A DNA stretch of 64,000 nucleotides from Trachythela sp. YZ-2020 (lineage: Eukaryota > Cnidaria > Anthozoa > Malacalcyonacea > Clavulariidae): the NCBI GenBank assembly GCA_016169945.1, contig JADLSH010000236.1:3644001-3708000 (forward strand), written 5' to 3'. Position numbers and translations under genes: made by a program. Positions 10,784-21,100 of the stretch are shown here, piece by piece (within the stretch, counting starts at the first letter, position 1; the number at the start of each line of letters is the position of its first letter). Under the pieces are notes generated by a model. That model made no database searches and was not told the DNA's origin. It saw only the letters and a program-made list of their open reading frames with translations.

Positions 10784-12662
10784 GTAATCCTCCGTATGAA
10801 AGTATAGGAAAGGTGTCAGTTAAGCCCAGCTCAAACGAGGATGAGAGTTAGCAAGCTGCCAGAGTTTGCACGAGAGAGTGGCCCGGTCAAATAAGAACAA
10901 CTATTGCATTAAAGTTGACTGGATATTACTGCGCGTTGCAAAAAACTTATCTCTCATAACTCTCATTAAAATTTGAGGCTTTAACAGGGGCTTTATTTTC
11001 GTGCAGTTTCTTCACTTGTATGAATTAAGGGATTATATAGGTTTCCGATTTCATGGACGATTACAGGACGATTACGATAACCTGCGCCTGTGGCAGTTGA
11101 GATGATCTGAGCCGCGAGACTTTTGTTCATTTCTATACATGTTCTTTCACCACGCTTAGTAACTGCATGGTTTTCATTCTATACATTCCATTACCGTAAA
11201 GAAATAATACGGTTCAGTTTGCTTCCTTCTGTCCAGCGATTGTAGGCTGGCGAACGGCGGATTTCGCCGGCGCTTGAGCGGATTTTGTAGATAATTCGCC
11301 GGGTCTTCATCGCATTTCGCCATAGCCGAAGAAACAAATAACCCTTGGATAATTTGAAATCCCCCAAATTCCCCAACACGCGTTTTGATACTCGTTTTGT
11401 GTGAATTAAAACTAGAATATTAATAGCAAAAAAGATAGAACTTGACAATAACCGTGCGTAAATCAGAGATTGATAAAACGCCTGTCAATGAATTAAACCA
11501 ATATAGCATTGTAATTAATATTGTAAACACTACCCTTCTTACTTCAAAATTGTAAATATACTGTTAGGTCTGTATACCATAATGATTATTTCCATTTATA
11601 ACTGTAAATATTAAATTAATCTATACAGGAACATGATACAACACCTAGATACAAATAGCCCAAGTATTTTTTTTCTATTTTGTAATAATGTATTAATAAT
11701 TATATTGTATCGTACATGGGGAAAAAAACAAAAAAATTTGTAGCAAAGTACAGAAGTCATAATATTACGAATTTCATCGTTAATCCAGTTGCATGGTATT
11801 TTTTTTATCTTTGAAATGTCGGGAAATGGCGTTTGCGAGGTCTAAAATTTCAAAATTTTCCGGGGGGGCATGCCCCCGGACCCCAGTTTGATGGTCCTCC
11901 GGACCATGCTGGGCCTTCGGCCCAGATTCGCCTTGTCACCAATTTCATTCTCCAGAGCCTTTCAACGAAACCTGAAACGCTGGGCTGTCAAATTTCAGGG
12001 ACAAGGAATTTTCATTCATCAATTTCAATCAGCGGCGTTTGTTCATCTCTGTTCCTTGGATTAGTATATATAATTGTTTTTATTCTATAGTTCTAGAAGT
12101 TGTTTCTATTATATTAGTTCGACAATTTGTTTTATTACATAGTTCAATTTGTTCACTAATTCTATAAACGTATTGTAGATTTCAGGTCAGGGAATATTCA
12201 CTATTTCCAAACTGCAGCAGTTGAGATAATTGGAGAGATTGTTACTCTGTCTGTTTTTCATTGTAGAAATTGGTTTTCATTCTATACTTCTAGAAGAAAT
12301 TTTCTTCATTCTAGAGCTATTTTCATTACATTGACAGATTGTAGGTTCTCCATTTCAGATCTCTTATAACCTGCGGCAGTCGAGACTTTTTGTCTTCATG
12401 TTTTCTTACTCAGTAGCTGGCTATAACCCTCTGACTAACCCTTAGGCCTTAGGTTTAGTAAATGGCTTTCTAGGTTCATATAATGTCAAAACTATGCACA
12501 CACAGAGTTATTTTCAGGGCGTTATTTTAACTTCTATTTAATACTCCCATTTGATGAAGTAAAAATTTCAGAACTCACCTTCATATTTCCCGAGGCTACT
12601 GATGTAGTAACGTTTCGGAAGAGTTAATGTCTAAAGAGTGCATATGTTGGGCAACTAATTAT
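10784..12662 (+). repeat. Interspersed 1.4-kb repeat, copy A, with a 0.75-kb insertion
   Basis: It begins AGTAATCCTCCGTATGAAAG and ends near TTGGGCAACTAATTATAGACT. The same sequence occurs at 16015-17418 (copy B) and inverted at about 52605-54010 (copy C). Copy A lacks the SINE that interrupts B and C. It carries instead extra DNA from about 11241 to 11985, including the GC-rich hairpins at 11860-11930 (GGGGGCATGCCCCC and GGGCCTTCGGCCC). No protein is encoded. The family is not known to me. It may be a solo terminal repeat or a large MITE. Confidence 0.7.
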
Positions 12663-12918
12663 AGACTGTAAGAATTCGAGTGACGTATGACACATTATTA
12701 TTATTCAAATTATGTTAATTTATGTGAGTTTATGTTTTTTTGGAGCGAACACGTTGCGGGGTAGAAAGTCGGTAATAAAGTAAAGTAATTGTAATAAAGT
12801 TAATGTTGTTTTTGTAAAGAAAGTGGTTTGTGTGTGAGTTATTCAGTGTCTCTGGGATATTCCCCACACTGAAAGTGGCAATCCTGCCAGGACAACAAAG
12901 AAATTTATATCGGGAACT

Positions 12919-13206
12919 ATGATGGAGACTGGGTTGAAGCACCATACCTCAATATGTCAACAACAGGACAAATCGTCAACAGATGGTATGAATAACAGTT
13001 GGAATGAAAAGGGTATGAGCACTACTCTTCAGAACACTTCTGCAATTCACCCAACCTTACTAGCAAAGGTCGGAGGAGAACAAGTGCGGCTGATGATTGA
13101 CACAGGAGCGAGCAGTTCATATGTATGTACTGATCTTATTACAAAGTTAGGATTGCAACCAGTCAGGAAAGAAAGACGGTGCATTGAACAATGTATGGAA
13201 CAATGA
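12919..13206 (+). pseudogene. BEL/Pao pol, aspartic protease part
   Basis: The frame encodes a retropepsin-like segment with the active-site motif LMIDTGASSSYV near residues 58-69, followed by TKLGLQPV. In BEL/Pao elements this domain cleaves the Gag-Pol polyprotein and is followed directly by a long linker and reverse transcriptase, which is the order seen here. A frameshift at about 13190-13206 separates it from the next part. The upstream Gag is missing, so the piece is a remnant. Confidence 0.75.
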
Positions 13207-13946
13207 CCAAAATTATTGAGGTTTACAATGTAACTGTCAACTCAACTATCGGGAACGAATTCAAGATTGCACTGGAGTGCATCAATGCAGAGAAAGCCAT
13301 CCTAACCCATTTGCCGAATCCTAACGTCGGGCTAGTGAAGAGAAAACAACCACGACTGCGTCGTCTAAATATTAGCGAAGAGAAGTCAACCGGAGACAAC
13401 TTGCCTGTTCACATTATGCTGGGAGTTGCTGATTATCAACGCATCAAGTCTAGTGAGCCACCGATATTGGGTAACCAACCAGAGAAGGATCCAGGAGCCG
13501 AATTCACGATGTTGGGGTGGGCACTGTACGGAGGCGTTCGAGCAAGTGAAGAGCCAGATAAGCAGTTCCTACTTAGTACCGGGCAAGACGAGTTCGAGCG
13601 ATTATGCAGTGGAGACGTACTTGGGTTGACTGACCCTGTCGATATGTCATCATTTGAACACGAACAGTTTAAGAAACAGCTTGTGCAAAACCAGGACGGA
13701 TTGTATGAAACGAGATTACCATGGAAGGTCGGACATGTGCCTTTGCCAGACAACAAGAATCAGTCAACTGCTAGATTGTACAGCGTGACCCGAAAACTTG
13801 AGAGGATTGGAAAGTTAAAGGAATATGATGACGTCATGCAAGATCACTTGAAGAAAGGTGTGATTGAGCCAGTCCCAGTACAACCAACGGGAGAGATTGT
13901 GCACTATGTTCCACATCAACCAGTTATCAGAGAGCAAGCAGAGTAG
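13191..13946 (+). pseudogene. BEL/Pao pol, linker and reverse transcriptase amino-terminal part
   Basis: The frame of about 250 residues carries the typical Pao-family linker: VHIMLGVADYQRI, PGAEFTMLGWALYGG, ERLCSGDVLGL, then GLYETRLPWK and the start of the reverse transcriptase fingers (KEYDDVMQDHLKKGVIEPV, VHYVPHQPV). It ends at a stop at 13946, seven bases before the next part opens in the same frame, so a single nonsense codon breaks the polyprotein. Confidence 0.8.
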
Positions 13947-13952
13947 ACGAAA

Positions 13953-15293
13953 ATGCGCATTGTTTATGACTGTTCGTCCAAACCAGATGCCACTACCCCA
14001 TCTTTGAATGACTGCTTGGAAACCGGGCCTTCCCTGCAGCCTCTTTTCGATATCCTTCTTCGTAACCGTTTTCGAAGATATTGCATCACAGGAGATATGG
14101 TGAAGGCGTTTCTTCAAATCATGCTTCAAGAATGTGATCGTGATGCCCAACGGATTCTCTGGTATGATGATTTGAGTAACCGGAACGTACTCGAGTACAG
14201 ATTCACACGTGTTATCTTTGGAGCAACACCAAGTCCATACATCTTGGGTGCGACCTTGGAAAAGCATTTGGAAGGATATGAAAGTGCCTATCCAGAAACG
14301 GTTGAGATACTGAGAGATGATACCTACGTGGACGATATACAAGGTGGTGGTGATTCCAAGAAGGATGTGGTACAATTTCGAGAAGAAGCAACAACGATTC
14401 TGGCCAGTGCTGGGTTCCAGTTACACAAGTGGCGTAGCAACGTGACATCAGTCGACACGAACAGTAGTGAGAAAGAGGAGGGACGAACCTATGCCAAGAC
14501 GGTAGTCGGAAATCCTAAAACAAATCAGACAAAGATTTTGGGGATTCCATGGGACAAGTCGAACGACTGCATGATGGTGTCATTCGAATCTTGCTTTAAC
14601 CTTAAGCCACCTATGACGAAGCGAAAGATGGTGGCAGCAATTAACAGTGTCTATGACATCCTTGGATGGTCCTCCCCAGTGATGATAATCGTGAAGTTGA
14701 TGTTCAGCGATGTTTGTTTACTGAAGTTGCATTTGGATGAAATCCTACCACCGGGCATTGAACAATCATGGTGGTGCTGGATCAATGGATTGCGACGACA
14801 AAGCTTCATGACTTTGCCTCGGAGCATAGCGACACAAGGTGGCAGCGAATTTGAAATTCATGGATTTTCAGATGCGAGCAAGAAGGCTGTATGTGCTGTC
14901 ATTTACACAGTGGAGTATCAGGGATCGACACCGGTCAATCAATCACTTCGTGTGGCGAAATCAAGAGTTGCACCAAAGGATACAAGTATCCCCAGATTGG
15001 AGTTGATTGCTGCTATGACCCTGGCGAAGCTACAGAGTAACGTGCCTAGAGCATTGGAAGTGCAGCCGATTCGATCCATACACAACTGGGTGGATAGCGT
15101 GACGGTTCTCTATTGGCTCGCAGACAAGGGTACCTGGTCAGCATTCGTGAGAAATCGGGTCAAGAAGATAAAGGAGCTTGGAGATGAAGAGTGGTTTTTT
15201 GTTCCGACTAGCGACAACGCAAGCGATCTAGGCACAAGAGGTGCAAGCGTTTTTTATTTAATTTGCTTAACGAAGCTTGTCTTTTTTGTTTGA
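13953..15293 (+). pseudogene. BEL/Pao pol, reverse transcriptase and RNase H, 3' truncated
   Basis: It opens with MRIVYDCSSK and continues through the palm with ITGDMVKAFLQI and the catalytic YVDDI box (DDTYVDDIQGGG, about residues 125-136). Then come the Pao-specific connection (TKILGIPWDK, TKRKMVAAINSVYDILGW) and an RNase H-like domain (EIHGFSDASKKAVCAVIY, IPRLELIAAM). The family motif ASDLGTRGAS stands at the end. After residue 431 the frame runs into unrelated host sequence and stops at 15293, so the last 15 residues are not BEL. Integrase is lost. The product would copy element RNA into DNA in an intact copy. Confidence 0.85.
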
Positions 15294-16014
15294 TCACATC
15301 AACAACAAGAAGAAATATAAATATTTTCTAACATGTTCCCGGCGAATTATAGACCGGATAATCATTGTAAGCACGAGTATACTCTCCAGGCGGGAGAGAA
15401 TTGTCCGGTTGAGAAAGTTTTAAACGAGTGTAGAATCTTGTTAGCGTAATCGTAACACAGCAGGACGTTTTGTTAGGTATAAAAATGTCCTATATTAGTG
15501 GTAATGTTCCACCAGGTCAGACAATATTCCAATCCACACATGCAATTCATATACAGCTACAGTTCCTCAGGCTCAGATTTACTTCAATATATTTCCAGTC
15601 CATGGCACTCCGAGATTTAATATTCATTGCGTTCTTTTATCCTGTCTGCATGTACCGTTTATCGTAGACGAGGTAGAGCAATAATCCGTGATAATCATTA
15701 AAATCTCATAATTATGCAATTATATACTCATCTTCAAAAAGGTCTATTCGCTGTATGAATTATTGACATTGTAAGATTTCTTACAATATTTGATGCAACG
15801 ATATTACTCGAGATCTTTTAATGCTTGATTGCAAAATATTATTGCTATATATATCTATATCACTCCTTTATCAATAAAGCGAAACAGTGTAAAAATAATA
15901 AACATTCGTGCAGGTATATTCAGCCAATTCAGGCACATTTCGCGAATTTTATTTTTTTAACAATTGATTCGTGTTTTATTTCTTTTCTATTGTTTGTATT
16001 TTTGGTGAAAAAAG

Positions 16015-17418
16015 GTAATCCTCCGTATGAAAGTATAGGTGTCAATTAAGCCCCGCCAAACGAGGATGAGAGTTAGCAAGCGAGAGTTTGCACGAGAGAG
16101 TGACCCGGTCATACAAGAACAACTTACGGTTACAGCTCAGCAACTGGCCTCTGTAGCTCAGTTGGTTAGAGCGCTGCACCGGAATCGCAGGGCCGTGGGT
16201 TCAATTCCTGCCAGAGGACCTAGTGTTGCATTTTTCGCAACCGTTCCTGGTCAGGTCTTAAATTGTGTATATATCTACTCACTTGGATTATCCACCAAAC
16301 CCAGTATTCTAGTTCAACCAAGTGAAGTGCAAAAAGATCTTCGAAGTTCACCTATTGCATGAAAGTTGACTGGATATTACTGCGCGTAGCAAAAACGTAT
16401 CTCTCAAAACTCTCATCAAACGGTCAAACGCGAGCGAGAGTTTCAACTCTCAATTCTCATCCTCGTTTAACAGGAGCTTTATTTTCGTGCAGTTTCTTCA
16501 CTTGAATTAAGGGATTATATAGGTTTCCAATTTCATGGACAGCTAGGAAGGTTTATCGTTTCTAATCTGCGCCTGTGGCAGTTGAGATGATCTGAGTCGC
16601 GAGACGTTTGTTCATTTCTATATGCATGTTCTTTCACCACGCTTAGTAACTGCATGGTTTTCATTCTATACATTCCATTACCGTAAAGAAATAATATGGT
16701 TCAGGTTGCTTTCTTCTGTGAAGCGATTGTAGACTGTCAAATTTAGGGACAAGGAATTTTTCACCAATTTCAATCAGCGGCAGCGGCGAGTCCCGAGAGT
16801 TTGTTCATTTCTGTTCCTTGGATTAGTATATATAATTGTTTTTATTCTATAGTTCTAGAAGTTATTTCTATTATATTAGTTCAATTTGTTTTATTACATA
16901 GTTCAATTTGTTCACTAATTATATAAACGTATTGTAGATTTCAGATCAGGGAATATTCACTATTTCCAAACTGCAGCAGTTGAGGTAATTGGAGAGATTG
17001 TTAGTCTGTCTGTTTTTCATTGTAGAAATTGGTTTTCATTCTATACTTCAAGAAGAATTTTCTTCATTCTAGAGCTATTTTCATTACATTGAGATTGTAG
17101 GTTCTCCATTTCAGATCTCTTATAACCTGCGGCAGTCGAGACTTTTTGTCTGATCATGTTTTCTTACTCAGTAGCCGGCTATAACCCTCTGACTAACCCT
17201 TAGCCCTTAGGTTTAGTAAATGGCTTTCTATAGGTTCATAAAATGTCAAAACCATGCACAAACAGAGTTATTTTCAGGGCGTTATTTTAACTTCTATTTC
17301 TCCCATTTGATGAAGTAAAAATTTCAGAACTCACCTTCATATTTCTCGAGGCTACTGATGTAGTAACTTTTCGGAAGAGTTAAAGTCTACAAAAGAGTGT
17401 TGGGCAACTAATTATGGA
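16015..17418 (+). repeat. Interspersed 1.4-kb repeat, copy B
   Basis: It matches copy A (10784-12662) from GTAATCCTCCGTATGAAAG to TTGGGCAACTAATTATGGACT. It is interrupted by the tRNA-like SINE at 16124-16352, where copy A keeps the uninterrupted joint. It lacks the 0.75-kb insertion seen in copy A. Confidence 0.75.
16124..16352 (+). mobile_element. tRNA-derived SINE in repeat copy B
   Basis: About 229 bp. A short leader is followed by a tRNA-like body at 16147-16219 with a clear A box (TAGCTCAGTTGGTTAGAGC) and B box (GGGTTCAATTCC). Then comes a non-tRNA tail (ACTCACTTGGATTATCCACC, AGTTCAACCAAGTGAAGTGC). The acceptor and anticodon stems contain mismatches, so it is not read as a functional tRNA. 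The same unit sits at 23414-23765 and, inverted, at about 53688-53916. Confidence 0.8.
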
Positions 17419-17663
17419 CTAAGTCTCACTTGTTTCCTTCCCTCACTCGTGATATCCCTGTTGAACACTTGAAATAGATCTCATATTTCCACACACCCAT
17501 GTATTATTCTTTATGCAATTATTTACCGTTACACTTACTTGCTTCAAAATAATTATCATTAGAAAATTAACAATTATCTGTAATTAAATACTTGTGAAGA
17601 AGTTACACATATTGTACTAAATTATGTATAAAGTGTGCAATGTTTATAGTATAACAATAGTGC

Positions 17664-17706
17664 AACCTCGTTATGAGCGTAGAGGAAAGAGCCTGTGAAC
17701 GAGGTT
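17664..17706. repeat. Small hairpin element with CAACCTCGTT termini
   Basis: CAACCTCGTT at the left pairs with AACGAGGTTG at the right across about 25 bases. The mirrored copy lies at 52335-52377, and a variant at 37171-37228. Confidence 0.65.
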
Positions 17707-17937
17707 GAACAATAGTGTTCACAGTATTGAGTTCCCCTTTGAGACACTATAATCAGTGCAGCTATAGCCCTATTGCTAATACATGAATTAATAAAAATGA
17801 ATGATCTATTAATAACACTACTTGTGTTCAATTAATGGTTGAGATGTATGGGAAAGTTCGTGCAATAGACAATAATAGTTAAATCATTCAATGCCGTAAA
17901 ATGTGCACTGACATGACTGTTCATAATACTGTATTCT

Positions 17938-18114
17938 TCACACTCTCTCTTTTTTCTCCATGCCACATTCCAATTCGTTATCCTTGATGGTTGCCCAAAG
18001 CATCACAGCTGAATTTGTTGCCTTTCCAAAGTTTCCATCTCGATCAATCGCAATTGCACAGCCATAACCATTGACGCACTCTTTCATTTTCTGTACAGCA
18101 TTCTTGGCAGATTC
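17938..18114 (-). CDS. Asparaginase (-) exon 6
   Basis: It has 177 nt including the stop and encodes the carboxy-terminal strands ([23 protein letters not shown]). The acceptor follows a short AT microsatellite. Confidence 0.85.
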   Translation of the reverse strand, partial: ESAKNAVQKMKECVNGYGCAIAIDRDGNFGKATNSAVMLWATIKDNELECGMEKKERV

Positions 18115-21100
18115 CTATATATATATATATAGTTAATTGGTGGCTATAAGCTATAATGCAAAAGCTCACTTCCCTTGTGGTCGTTTGAGCACTCTGGCCC
18201 CAAGACACTTCACGCATGTCTGGATGCGCATGTGTCTGAGTATTGTACCACATGCGCTTGGTGAGGGCAAGAGTATGGTGTATAAATACGAAGTCACTCG
18301 CATGTAGAATGCGTTACAAGCTGCACTGACGAGCCGTTGAACGGCGAAACATGCATGTCTGCAGATTTGACTATATATATATATATATATATATATATGA
18401 GCGTGTTTTAGTTCACGAAATGACAAAGAGTGCTCGACATCATATAGATAGAGCAAATAATTAGTTTTCGTTTATCTCAAAGTATCCACTATACAGCCTG
18501 TTTCACGCAATAGGCGATCGTTCAGGTGGAAGAGGAATTTCGAAAAGTGGAATCATGTTTATCTTAAATAAGCATCCTGTGATCGATGGTATAGGGATGT
18601 TTTCCAATGAATATTCAAATCGAAATTGTCTCATAATTACTATATATAATCCACTTTATTACTATTTTAGAGCAAAATCTTCATCGCTATTTCAATTCAG
18701 TGTAGGCCTATATGTGTACTAAGGGGCCGATTACATGGAGCGATCCAGTTTTTGCTATTTCTACGTGATTGTGGGATAAAATGAACTTGCTATAAAACGT
18801 TTTATTTATTTATTAACTTCGCCAGTATATATCTTTCATATATACTACTACCCCTACTTACAAAATTTGGCAGGGACACCGCAACAGCATATTGCCAATT
18901 ATACTGCGAACCCAATAATTAGTTTAAATATATAAGAACTGAAACAATAGCAAACAGTTAGACAAACTAACGAACATGCAAACTAACAAACTTATTTGCT
19001 ATAACGAACTACTAACAATCTAAATGAAATAAGTTACAACATCTAATAACAACACGATACTGCAGGACATGCAAGACTACGCACAGAGTCGCATTTCAGG
19101 CATATAGTTTTAAATGTTCGAGGATTATCAGGGTTGCATGTAAGTGAGTTCTAATGATTTATAACTTGCTATAAATCTACGATTGCAAAGATTTCCAATT
19201 TTCCATAAAGCGTCAGTTTCAATTAAAAAACAGACAAATTAATAGCAATATAAAAATACGTATTAAAATATAACCTCAGCATTCTGTCCTCTTTCCATGT
19301 TATAAACGACTTCTCTTGCTAAAGTCATTTTCATTAACGCCTCCCCATGTCCACTTGTTGCTGCTGCTCCAACTTTATTTGCGTAACCTCCGCAGCCAAC
19401 CAGCGGTGCATCACCGATACGACCTTTCAATTTCCCAGGTATACCACCTTAAGAAACATAGTACATCATAAACTCGGCATATTTCATTCGTACGTTTTGT
19501 TTTAACCTACAAGAGTGCTTCGTTAGGTTAGACCTAGCATATGCATTTCTTATATTAAAAAGATCCTTCTTCCAAACTCTCTAATCAATCGCCTGTTCAT
19601 GCAGTCTGTTTATTACATAAATATATCAGTGAAGTTATATATCAGTGTAAATAGCATAGCAAAGATATAGAAAATATACTATGGTTGTGCAGAAATATAT
19701 AATTAGTATTTCGAGTGTTGAACGAGTGAGATGTCCTCTTCAACACGAGAAATAAATTTCATATCTCCAAGCATCAATGTAATATCGTGGCAATAACACA
19801 TTCAAATCAACACACAAACGAAAACTTTATCTGAAAGAAAAATAGCCGCTTACAATCTAACAACTGTCCTAGCCAAAGCTTTTTTTAACATACATTACCT
19901 TGTATTTAATTCGCGTGGTACTAATTTCGCTCTGTCTTAAATTTGCGCGATTAAATTTAGCGCACCCTAAATGCCATTTTTTCGTTGCAGTTTTGATTCG
20001 TGCACCTTCAAAAGGTACAACACTAGAAAATCACACTTAAATTATGGTTTTTCCATGACAAAATGACATTTAGATACTTAAAATTTTAAAGAAAGTGCTT
20101 GTTAGAATAAGCAGGACAGATTCTTAATGTAGCTGTAACAAGCAATCTAATGGCTATACATACCGATACTAAATGTGACATAGAATAATTTTCAATTTGC
20201 TTGTCTAACTTGGCGGTATTTTGAGTTACGGTGACGCCGTGTTGACACACGGATTATTCTTCGCGCATCATGTTACAGCAGCAAACCTTTCGCGTGCCAG
20301 GATAAATTTTCGGCGCTAATGGTTTTAATTTCGCGCCAGTAGCTTAACCTGCCTAACCACCGCCGGAAGTAATTAGTATTCAAAATGGCGTCGCGTGCTG
20401 CGAAATCATTGTAGAAAGTAAGTCAATTAATACTAAATGTGATCTTTATGAAATTGGCGGACTGTCAAGTATGTTTTCAACTCTCAATTAAAGCTATACA
20501 TGTTTAGAAAAAAATCTCAGATAGCCGTAGAAAACTCCACAAAAACAGTCTTTTACTCAGTATAATACCAGGAAAGATTGTCGGCAAAAAATTTTCATGT
20601 CAACAGAAGGTTAATACTTACATAACACGACAAATTTTATGGAAAAACTATAGCATAAATACCAGCAATCATCGATGGCCCGAAGCTCTTGTTGTGGTCG
20701 TGTATAAAAACATACCGAAGCCATCATTTTATTTAAAATTAAAATGTTTGTTTTCAAACTTGCAACAGGAAAATATACTCCTATTTTGGAAAAGGCTGTT
20801 CTCAACTCGAAGGTAGTAAATATTTACCAAAAACAGAAAAGTTTGCAAAAAAAACAACACAGAATTGAAAAAAAATTAAAAACAAACTTCGTTAAATTTC
20901 AAAAACACAAATTCGCCCGCGAGCACAAATAACATTAGGAAAATATCGGTATGCGGTAATTTTCATCGATGCGAGGACCTATATGACGTCAGCAACGGTG
21001 AGGACACTTTTTGACCTCGAGCACTCAGTCCATTTAGTATAGGTCAGTGGTGCGCACGGTGTGCGCACTAAAGGCAATTTTCCATTACAGCCGCTTTGCC

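Larger units (their letters stand above)
12665..15247 (+). mobile_element. BEL/Pao LTR retrotransposon fragment
   Basis: The element preserves protease, reverse transcriptase and RNase H but ends abruptly at 15247, where the sequence becomes that of the duplicated asparaginase 3' flank. Integrase and 3' LTR are missing. Gag is also absent: about 200 bp of LTR-like sequence and a primer-binding-site candidate starting TGGCAATCCTGCC at 12876 are followed almost at once by the protease. It is therefore an internally deleted and 3'-truncated copy. Confidence 0.8.
15248..17935 (-). repeat. Left arm of the inverted duplication: asparaginase 3' flank
   Basis: This block is the inverse complement of 52130-54797 and directly follows the stop codon of each asparaginase gene. 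It contains interspersed repeat copy B and a SINE at the same internal positions as in the other arm. Both insertions therefore predate the duplication. Similarity stops at 15248, exactly where the BEL/Pao fragment begins. Confidence 0.85.

Noticed and set aside
11833..12090. Short frames around the GC-rich hairpins at 11.86-11.93 kb
   Set aside because: They lack conserved content and lie in an insertion inside repeat copy A.
16147..16219. Candidate tRNA genes at 16147, 23560 and 53821 (-)
   Set aside because: A and B boxes are good, but the first acceptor pair and the last anticodon-stem pair do not match and the base before the anticodon is not T. All copies are embedded in the same SINE.
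16039..16362. Open frame of 107 codons, mirrored at 53678-54001
   Set aside because: It runs through the tRNA-like SINE (VAQLVRALHRNRRAVGSIPA is a well-known false translation of tRNA-like repeats) and is the same in both duplication arms. It is a repeat by-product, not a gene.
10784..17418. Reading repeat copies A and B as the two LTRs of the BEL/Pao element
   Set aside because: Copy B belongs to the asparaginase 3' flank and is mirrored as copy C without any BEL. The BEL fragment ends inside RNase H before copy B, and its own primer-binding-site candidate lies 200 bp after copy A.
18370..18398. (AT)n tract before asparaginase (-) exon 6 as a regulatory element
   Set aside because: It is a simple microsatellite of variable length between the two arms. 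No further evidence.
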